DNA of 8,693 bases from Bacillota bacterium (GTDB lineage: Bacteria > Bacillota_A > Clostridia > DSM-8532), in contig JAFADM010000530.1 in NCBI GenBank assembly GCA_023424865.1, forward strand, positions 1 to 8,693, in the 5' to 3' direction. The notes under the pieces are model-generated. The model was not told where the DNA came from and ran no database searches. It worked only from the letters and a program-made list of their open reading frames with translations. The position numbers were made by a program, and so were the translations under genes. Shown piece by piece: positions 1-4,937 of this stretch. Within the stretch, counting starts at the first letter, position 1; the number at the start of each line of letters is the position of its first letter.

Positions 1-1239
1 GGGGAATTCAATGAAAAAATTCCGCTCCTCATTGCCTCTAACGAGAAGATGGACATAGGCTTTGATGCCGGCTGGATTGACTATGTGGGCCGCTCCAAAA
101 ACGGTGCCTATTACGATATCTCTCCCCTTTTGGACACCGTTGCACCCAAGCTTAAGGAAACCATTCCGGAGCTTTTGTGGGAAGGTGCTGCTGTAAACGG
201 AGGCATCTATGGTGTCCCAACCTACAAGGAACTTGCGGAGCAGTGGGCCCTTTATGCCGAAAAGGATTTTCTTGAGTCCAAGGGCATTGACCCCACCACC
301 ATCAAGAGCCTGTCTGATGCTGAGGTTATCTTAAAGGCGTGCAAGGAGGAAGGCCGGGCGGGCTTTATGATTACAAAGACAGGAAGCAATATGGCTCTTG
401 CCAGCATGGCCGAGTACGACATGATTGGGGGTGACAGGGCCGGCTTGGCTGCTGTATCCAAAACCGAAGGACAAACCGTGGTCAACTATTTTGAAACCGA
501 AAATTACAAAAATTTTGTGTATCTTATGAAGGATTGGTACGCTAAGGGCTACATCGCACAGGATGTTGTGACTCGTGAAAATTATGACGAGTTCACTAAA
601 AACGGCAATCAAAGATATGGCCTGGGCCTTGTATCCTACAGCCCTCTGAACGAAGTGGGACAGTCCAAAAACTATGGCAAGGAGCTCGTTCCCATGCCCG
701 TAACCCCCATCACTACCACCAACGGATCCACCACAGGCTCTCTTAACTGCATTTACGCCAAGAGTGAGAATCCGGAAAGAGCGCTTCAGTTCCTCGAACT
801 GTGGAATACGGAGCCCCAGGTAAAAAATCTCATTACCTTCGGTATTGAAGGGGTTCATTACAAGCTTGTGAACGGAAAGGTCGAGCAGGTTGCCGATGTG
901 AGCAAGATTTACCTCAATCAAAACTGGAGAACGGGCAATATGTTTATCAGCTACCTGCTGGTAGGCGAGCCCGACGATAAGTATGACCAGTACCTGGCTT
1001 TCAATGAAAAAGCGGTTGCATCCCAGACTTTAGGCTTCCAGCCCGACACGGCCGCCATAGACGATAAGATGGTAGCCTGCAAGGCAGTTATTACCGAGTA
1101 TAACGATCTTTTAAAGCTGGGCGTGGTCAATCCCGATGAAATACTGCCCAAATTCATTCAGGCTCTCAAGGATGCCGGTTCTGACGACATCGTCAGCGAA
1201 CTCCAGAAGCAATATACCGAATGGAAAACAAAGCAATAG
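1..1239 (+). CDS. Extracellular sugar-binding lipoprotein of a CUT1 ABC importer (5' partial)
   Basis: The reading frame is open from base 1 and gives 412 residues before TAG, so the gene starts upstream of the window. Relatives are about 500 residues, so roughly the first 80-100, including signal peptide and lipobox, are missing. The first ATG inside (position 49) is not the true start. Visible features fit family-1 solute-binding proteins of the LplA/LipO type: a hinge-region IYGVPTYKE stretch, an acidic/aromatic interior, NPERALQFLELW, and a C-terminal part like the DUF3502 domain (VVNPDEILPKFIQALKDAG, then a Lys/Gln-rich helix). Its role would be to bind an oligosaccharide outside the membrane and deliver it to the two downstream permeases. 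The ligand cannot be read from the sequence; the neighbouring esterase and GH35 hydrolase suggest a decorated galactoside-like sugar. Family assignment is firm, substrate is inference. Confidence -1.
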   Translation, partial: GEFNEKIPLLIASNEKMDIGFDAGWIDYVGRSKNGAYYDISPLLDTVAPKLKETIPELLWEGAAVNGGIYGVPTYKELAEQWALYAEKDFLESKGIDPTTIKSLSDAEVILKACKEEGRAGFMITKTGSNMALASMAEYDMIGGDRAGLAAVSKTEGQTVVNYFETENYKNFVYLMKDWYAKGYIAQDVVTRENYDEFTKNGNQRYGLGLVSYSPLNEVGQSKNYGKELVPMPVTPITTTNGSTTGSLNCIYAKSENPERALQFLELWNTEPQVKNLITFGIEGVHYKLVNGKVEQVADVSKIYLNQNWRTGNMFISYLLVGEPDDKYDQYLAFNEKAVASQTLGFQPDTAAIDDKMVACKAVITEYNDLLKLGVVNPDEILPKFIQALKDAGSDDIVSELQKQYTEWKTKQ

Positions 1240-1328
1240 GTTTTTCTTAAGCCTGTCTTCATGCTTTGCTTAAACCCTTGCTCACGCTTTTTGTAAAGCC
1301 GTTACTTATTTGTTTATTGTTATTTCAT

Positions 1329-1378
1329 GCCTCCTGCGTTTTCGGCGTACTTTGCCGGGAAGGCAGGAGGCTGTTTCA
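1329..1378 (+). terminator. Stem-loop after the binding-protein gene, possible weak terminator or mRNA stabiliser
   Basis: GCCTCCTGC (1329-1337) and GCAGGAGGC (1363-1371) form a perfect 9-bp stem around a 25-base loop, within which GGC/GCC (1344-1346/1354-1356) can add an inner stem. It is followed by TGTTTCAGTT, a poor U-tract. It could be a leaky intrinsic terminator or a 3' stabilising hairpin that keeps binding-protein mRNA above permease mRNA. The stem is seen directly; its function is inference. Confidence -1.
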
Positions 1379-1448
1379 GTTAATCCGTACAGGGTGCTTG
1401 GAATCCGCGTTGAGACGGAATATTACTGCCTATATAGGATATTTCTTA

Positions 1449-1477
1449 TTGATAGGCATTCACGTATTTATTATGAT
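1449..1477 (+). promoter_or_regulatory. Predicted SigA promoter for the permease genes
   Basis: TTGATA (1449-1454), a 17-base spacer, then TATGAT (1472-1477): five of six matches to each consensus box at optimal spacing. Transcription would start near 1484, giving a leader of about 134 bases before the first permease. A weaker candidate lies just upstream (TTGAGA 1410-1415, 17 bases, TATAGG 1433-1438). Confidence -1.
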
Positions 1478-1533
1478 CATTACAGAGTCAAAAACATTCC
1501 GTTTTATTATTTTTATTAAAGGATGGCTTTGTT

Positions 1534-1568
1534 GGCCCGGTTTTATGTTTCCCGGGCCTGTATGCCCG
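1534..1568 (+). promoter_or_regulatory. GC-rich leader stem-loop with a competing alternative pairing
   Basis: GGCCCGG (1534-1540) pairs with CCGGGCC (1552-1558) around an 11-base AT-rich loop. The same 3' arm can instead pair downstream: CGGGC (1553-1557) with GCCCG (1564-1568) around a 6-base loop. The two pairings exclude each other. There is no U-tract, so this is not a simple terminator. It sits in the predicted 5' leader of the permease mRNA, about 50 bases before the start codon. Any regulatory role is speculative. Confidence -1.
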
Positions 1569-1617
1569 TGACCTTTTCCGGTCCAAGGCAAATAGTTGAG
1601 AGGGGGACATCACATTC

Positions 1618-2535
1618 ATGAATCTTATCAGAAATACATTTAAGCACCGGGCTCTTCTTGCCATGGCCCTGCCGGGAATCATTCTTATCTTCATGTTTTC
1701 CTATATGCCCATGTTTGGTATTGTGGTAGCCTTTAAGAAATTTAATTTCGGCGACGGTATTTTCGCAAGCCCCTGGGTGGGCTTTGACAATTTCAAGTTC
1801 CTGTTTAATTCCGGTGCCACCACCTGGCGGCTTATCCGAAACACGGTGGGCTATTATTTGCTGTTTACCGTTGTAGGCACCATTGGCAATGTGGCACTGG
1901 CCATTGCATTGAATGAATGTCTCAGCAAGCGTTTTGCAAAAGTTTCCCAGACCTTTATGATACTGCCTACCTTTATATCATGGATTGCGGTGACCTTCAT
2001 TGTAAAAGCGCTGCTGGACGGACAAAACGGAATGATTAACCATCTTCTTATTTCCTTTGGAAAGGATCCCGTCCAGTGGTATACCTCCCCGGACAAATGG
2101 CCGGTAATATTGCTCATCGTAAATATATGGAAAGGTGTTGGCTATGGTTCCATCCTCTATTTGTCGGCTCTCGCAGGCATGGATCAGGAAATGTTTGAAG
2201 CCGCAGAACTGGACGGTGCAACCAAGCGGCAGCAAATTTTCTATATCACGCTTCCCTTGCTTACATCCATGATTTCCATTATGACGCTTATGAGCCTGGG
2301 CGGCATTATGAGCTCCAACACAGGCCTTTTTTACCAGGTGACCAAAAATATCGGAATTCTTTATCCAACAACCCAAACCATAGACGCTTACATCATGAAT
2401 GCGCTGATGAGCGGCTCCTCCAATTTCGGCATGACCTCTGCGGTTACCTTTTTCCAGTCCTTTGTGGGCTGTGTTATGGTAGTTGGAACAAATCTTCTGG
2501 TCAGAAGATGGGAGCCGGATAATTCTCTGTTCTGA
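1618..2535 (+). CDS. ABC sugar permease, LplB-type (CUT1 family)
   Basis: A 305-residue membrane protein, normal length for the family. The first membrane segment covers about residues 13-38, and several more follow, fitting the usual six. The binding-protein-dependent permease signature, which docks on the ATPase, is seen at residues 194-213: EAA, then Gly200, then ITLP after nine residues. The C-terminus RRWEPDNSLF matches the short Arg-rich tail usual for LplB relatives. It should pair with the next permease to form the membrane channel for an oligosaccharide. The ATG at 1618 is preceded by AGGGGG (1601-1606), 11 bases away, which is slightly long; the N-terminus nevertheless begins just before membrane segment 1, as expected. 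Its last codons lie within the first degenerate unit of a downstream repeat array. Family is certain; substrate is unknown. Confidence -1.
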   Translation: MNLIRNTFKHRALLAMALPGIILIFMFSYMPMFGIVVAFKKFNFGDGIFASPWVGFDNFKFLFNSGATTWRLIRNTVGYYLLFTVVGTIGNVALAIALNECLSKRFAKVSQTFMILPTFISWIAVTFIVKALLDGQNGMINHLLISFGKDPVQWYTSPDKWPVILLIVNIWKGVGYGSILYLSALAGMDQEMFEAAELDGATKRQQIFYITLPLLTSMISIMTLMSLGGIMSSNTGLFYQVTKNIGILYPTTQTIDAYIMNALMSGSSNFGMTSAVTFFQSFVGCVMVVGTNLLVRRWEPDNSLF

Positions 2536-2683
2536 TGGAGTGCTGATGAAAGCTGGATAAGTTCAGCATAGAGCGCGGAGTAGGCGGATAGATTCTGTGA
2601 TGGAGCGCTGATAAAAGCGGATAGATTCTGTGATAGAGCGCTGATGAAAGCGGATGGATTCTGTGATAGAGCTCCGATAAAGC
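2514..2683 (+). repeat. 33-bp tandem repeat array between the permease genes
   Basis: Three well-conserved head-to-tail units occupy 2584-2616, 2617-2649 and 2650-2682. Each reads approximately GCGGATAGATTCTGTGATAG followed by AGCGCTGATGAAA. Units 1 and 2 differ at only two positions. A degenerate 32-base unit precedes them (2552-2583). A further degenerate unit spans the stop codon of the upstream permease (about 2514-2551, GCCGGATAATTCTCTGTTC then TGATGGAGTGCTGATGAAA). The array fills most of the 200-base gap to the next permease start. No promoter or terminator is evident within it. A - strand reading frame through it gives an 11-residue repeat, but I see this as a by-product of a repeat length divisible by three. 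Confidence -1.
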
Positions 2684-2720
2684 CAGGTACCTTGTCTTGA
2701 GTTGTTTTCCATACAGATAT

Positions 2721-2726
2721 AAGGAG
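2721..2726 (+). promoter_or_regulatory. Ribosome binding site that fixes the second permease start
   Basis: AAGGAG lies 9 bases before ATG 2736. It supports this start over an in-frame TTG at 2697, which has no ribosome binding site and would add 13 non-conserved residues. Confidence -1.
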
Positions 2727-2735
2727 ACTGATTTT

Positions 2736-3638
2736 ATGCCGAAAAGAAAAAGACCCAATTTTTCACCGGGACAAATCCTGCTGATGATTATTTTAGGCCT
2801 TTTTGCCCTGCTGTGCCTTCTGCCTATGCTGTTAATTGTGGTGGTTTCATTCAGCTCGGAAGCCAGCATCAGTGCCAAGGGCTTCAGCTTTTTCCCCCAA
2901 GAATGGTCCCTCAGTGCCTTTCATTATGTAGCTGCTTTCAGCAATCAGCTTATTCAGTCCTATATGGTCACCATCTACGAAACCTTTGTGGGTACAGCCA
3001 TAACACTTGTTCTCACCAGTATGTTTGCCTATACCTTAAGCCGGAGGGATTTCATGCTGAGAAAGGCATTGGCCGTCTATCTTCTCATAACCATGCTTTT
3101 CAGCGGAGGGCTTCTTTCAAGCTATTTGGTGAACACGAATATATGGGGCATGAGAAACAATCTGCTGGTTCTTGTTATTCCCGGAGCCGTAGGCGCCATG
3201 AACTGTATTATCATGAGAACCTTTATTCAAACCAATGTGCCGGACTCTCTTATCGAATCGGCTAAAATTGACGGAGCCTCCGAATACAGGCTGTTCTTTT
3301 CCATTGTCATGCCGATTATGCTTCCCGTACTGGCGGCCATTGGCTTTATGGCGGCGGTGGGGCACTGGAATGAATGGCAGACAGCCTTCCTGTATATTGA
3401 TAATCCTAAATACGCAACCTTGCAGCTTATGCTTATACGAATAGAAAAAAGCCTGTCCTTTTTGCAGGAACGCCTGGATTCTCTGACGGCGGAGGAGCTG
3501 GAGCTTCTTGCCAATGCCCCCTCCGAGACGGCCCGTATGGCTATTTTGCTCTGCACCCTGGGGCCGGTTATGATAGCCTATCCTTTCTTTCAGAAGTATT
3601 TTGTCAAAGGCATTACCATCGGTTCTGTTAAAGGGTAA
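2736..3638 (+). CDS. ABC sugar permease, LplC/YtcP-type (CUT1 family)
   Basis: A 300-residue protein when started at ATG 2736, the usual size. A short basic N-terminus (MPKRKR) precedes membrane segment 1 (about residues 13-38); further segments lie near 84-100, 112-130, 145-163, 192-208 and 268-285. The EAA-type loop is at residues 174-193 (ESAKIDGA, Gly180, then IVMP). The C-terminus YPFFQKYFVKGITIGSVKG is the hallmark ending of the YtcP/LplC subfamily. It forms the heterodimeric channel with the preceding permease. No ATPase gene lies nearby, which is normal for this subfamily because a shared MsmK/MsmX-type ATPase usually energises several such importers. The gene follows the repeat array and precedes the esterase gene by 76 bases, so all are probably co-transcribed. 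Confidence in family is very high; substrate is not known. Confidence -1.
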   Translation: MPKRKRPNFSPGQILLMIILGLFALLCLLPMLLIVVVSFSSEASISAKGFSFFPQEWSLSAFHYVAAFSNQLIQSYMVTIYETFVGTAITLVLTSMFAYTLSRRDFMLRKALAVYLLITMLFSGGLLSSYLVNTNIWGMRNNLLVLVIPGAVGAMNCIIMRTFIQTNVPDSLIESAKIDGASEYRLFFSIVMPIMLPVLAAIGFMAAVGHWNEWQTAFLYIDNPKYATLQLMLIRIEKSLSFLQERLDSLTAEELELLANAPSETARMAILLCTLGPVMIAYPFFQKYFVKGITIGSVKG

Positions 3639-3666
3639 TGCCGTGTTATTGCAATAAATGCGGCAA

Positions 3667-3706
3667 TCCTCCGTCCGAAAAACCGGGGGATTTGTTTGAA
3701 GGAGGG
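3667..3706 (+). promoter_or_regulatory. Ribosome binding site of the esterase gene, possibly partly masked
   Basis: AAGGAGG (3699-3705) lies 9 bases before ATG 3715 and decides this start. About 30 bases upstream, TCCTCC (3667-3672) could pair with GGAGGG (3701-3706), five Watson-Crick pairs plus one G-U, and lower initiation. The loop is 28 bases, so the pairing is weak; masking is speculative. Confidence -1.
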
Positions 3707-3714
3707 CTTGTCTT

Positions 3715-4752
3715 ATGCTCTATAAGGAAATGGATTTCCACAATGCGGCCCATGTGGAGGAGACTTCGCTTGGCAGCCTTGCATACAGGTTTCCAAAGGA
3801 TATCTCCGACAGGATGGGGGAAGGGTCTCATACCTATGGACGTTATGTGTCCCGGACAACAACCGGCTGCGAGCTGCGCTTTGTTTTGGAAGACGGAGAC
3901 AGAGCCCTGCTCTTCCTGTCCGCGTTGGATGAGGATGGCTATGTTCAGGTTTATCGGGGCGATTTCAGGTACTATACGGGCTACACCTATTCCTATCCCG
4001 TGTGCAAGGGGAAGGTAACGGCTATTCCCCTTGTTAAAAGCCCAGGCTTTGAGTTCCTGGAGGGCAATTATAAAAAGGGCTCCTTTTCTCCCGAGGTGTG
4101 GCGCATTATGTTCGATATTAACTGCACCCTGGCCTTTAACGGCCTGGAAACCTACGGAGGCACAGTGCGCCCTCCGAGGACGGAGGAGGTGCCTCATAAA
4201 ACCCTTCTGGCCTATGGTACTTCTTTGACCTACGGTGCCTGTGCGACGGCGCAAAGCCTTTCTTACATCCAGCTTCTGGGACGCTTTTTGAAATGCAATA
4301 TCCTCAATAAAGCCATGGGTGGGTCCTGCATGAATGAAAAGGGGGTTGCCGACTATTTTGCCCGGGAGGCGGGCTCCTTTGACGCCGTGCTTCTGGAAAA
4401 TGCGGTGAACATGGGAAGTATGCCCCAGGTGTATGAGAAGAACATGACCTATCTAATGGATAAGCTTGTGTCCGCCATGGCTGGGAAGCCTATTTACTTA
4501 ATTACGGCCTATCCCAATTCTTCCAATATCGGGGGAGATAAGAGTTTTCCCTGTGTGAAAAAAAGCGGAGAAGCAGGCTTTCCCCAGGATGAGCTGATGC
4601 GTGAGCTTGCCAGCCGCTATCCCCATGTAACTGTCATTGAGGGGGATTCCCTTCTGGAGGATTTTACGGGCCTTACCTGCGACCTCATTCATCTTTCCGA
4701 TTACGGGCATATTGAAGTGGCTAGAAATCTGGCCGAGCGAATACGCTTTTGA
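3715..4752 (+). CDS. SGNH/GDSL-family hydrolase, probable carbohydrate esterase
   Basis: 345 residues with two parts. Residues 1-155 are rich in beta strands and fit the N-terminal beta-sandwich found in two-domain SGNH esterases, ending in FSPEVWRI. Residues 162-345 form the SGNH fold with all four blocks visible: block I YGTSLTYG with nucleophile Ser170, block II oxyanion glycine in KAMGGSC (Gly202 or 203), block III Asn232 in VNMG, and block V DLIH with Asp323 and His326. The catalytic triad therefore appears complete. There is no signal peptide, so it should act in the cytoplasm. Family members remove acetyl or other acyl groups from sugars; placed between a sugar importer and a GH35 hydrolase, the likeliest job is deacetylating an imported oligosaccharide before cleavage. 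A lipase or acyl-CoA thioesterase role is possible but fits the context less well. Fold and catalysis are well supported; substrate is inference. Confidence -1.
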   Translation: MLYKEMDFHNAAHVEETSLGSLAYRFPKDISDRMGEGSHTYGRYVSRTTTGCELRFVLEDGDRALLFLSALDEDGYVQVYRGDFRYYTGYTYSYPVCKGKVTAIPLVKSPGFEFLEGNYKKGSFSPEVWRIMFDINCTLAFNGLETYGGTVRPPRTEEVPHKTLLAYGTSLTYGACATAQSLSYIQLLGRFLKCNILNKAMGGSCMNEKGVADYFAREAGSFDAVLLENAVNMGSMPQVYEKNMTYLMDKLVSAMAGKPIYLITAYPNSSNIGGDKSFPCVKKSGEAGFPQDELMRELASRYPHVTVIEGDSLLEDFTGLTCDLIHLSDYGHIEVARNLAERIRF

Positions 4753-4937
4753 GCAATTTGAAGGTTCAAAGGTTTATGGGTACCGTAGCAACAGAAGGCA
4801 GGCCTGACTTACTCTTTTGATAGATATTAATTTTTTAATATGGCATTTAACTTAATAGAGCGCTGGAGTAAGTTTATGCTTGTTCCATAGCGTCTTTTAT
4901 TTGAATTCCAATTAAGGAATTTTAAGGAGGAATAGAA
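4753..4937 (+). promoter_or_regulatory. Spacer before the GH35 gene with several palindromes
   Basis: This 185-base gap has four symmetric elements: TTTGAA-GG-TTCAAA (4757-4770), ATATTAA-TTTT-TTAATAT (4824-4841), a stem CGCTGGA/TCC-AT-AGCG (4861-4867 with 4884-4892) followed by TCTTTTATTT, and AATTCC/GGAATT (4904-4909/4916-4921). The third could be a weak terminator or attenuator. The AT palindrome could be an operator. No clear SigA promoter with both boxes was found. A copy of the repeat core from the permease gap lies at 4855-4870. Confidence -1.
4855..4870 (+). repeat. Solitary relative of the 33-bp repeat core
   Basis: ATAGAGCGCTGGAGTA here shares ATAGAGCGCTG exactly with the tandem unit at 2633-2643. 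It also matches ATAGAGCGC-GGAGTA (2568-2582) apart from one extra T. It lies about 70 bases upstream of the GH35 start codon and contributes the 5' arm of the stem-loop at 4861-4892. Confidence -1.

Larger units (their letters stand above)
1240..1617 (+). other. 378-base spacer between binding-protein and permease genes
   Basis: No convincing gene lies here: the open frames lack a ribosome binding site and resemble no family I know. The spacer holds a stem-loop at 1329-1371, a SigA-type promoter at 1449-1477, and a GC-rich stem-loop at 1534-1558 in the leader of the permease mRNA. A short inverted repeat TTAAGC/GCTTAA (1247-1252 and 1268-1273) lies just after the binding-protein stop. This layout would allow the abundant binding protein and the permeases to be expressed at different levels. 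Confidence -1.

Noticed and set aside
1292..1305. TGTAAAGCCGTTAC as a CcpA cre site
   Set aside because: It resembles the consensus only if one extra base is allowed in the centre, and the central CG spacing is wrong.
1266..1571. + strand hydrophobic frame in the first spacer
   Set aside because: It begins with TTG, has no ribosome binding site, runs through a promoter and two hairpins, and its hydrophobicity follows from the T-rich sequence.
2692..2723. Promoter before the second permease (TTGTCT or TTGAGT with GATATA/TATAAG)
   Set aside because: Box matches are poor or the spacing is wrong, and the start site would fall on the ribosome binding site.
2697..2735. Upstream TTG start for the second permease
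   Set aside because: ATG 2736 has a strong AAGGAG at 9 bases and gives the family's usual N-terminus.
2501..2878. - strand reading frame of 125 codons with an 11-residue repeat (YHRI-type)
   Set aside because: It overlaps the start of the second permease and exists because the 33-bp DNA repeat is divisible by three and stop-free on this strand. There is no ribosome binding site, and its overlap with two real genes makes it implausible.
3646..4254. Long - strand frame opposite the esterase
   Set aside because: It is a shadow of a clearly real gene with a complete SGNH catalytic set on the + strand, and has no ribosome binding site or recognisable domain.
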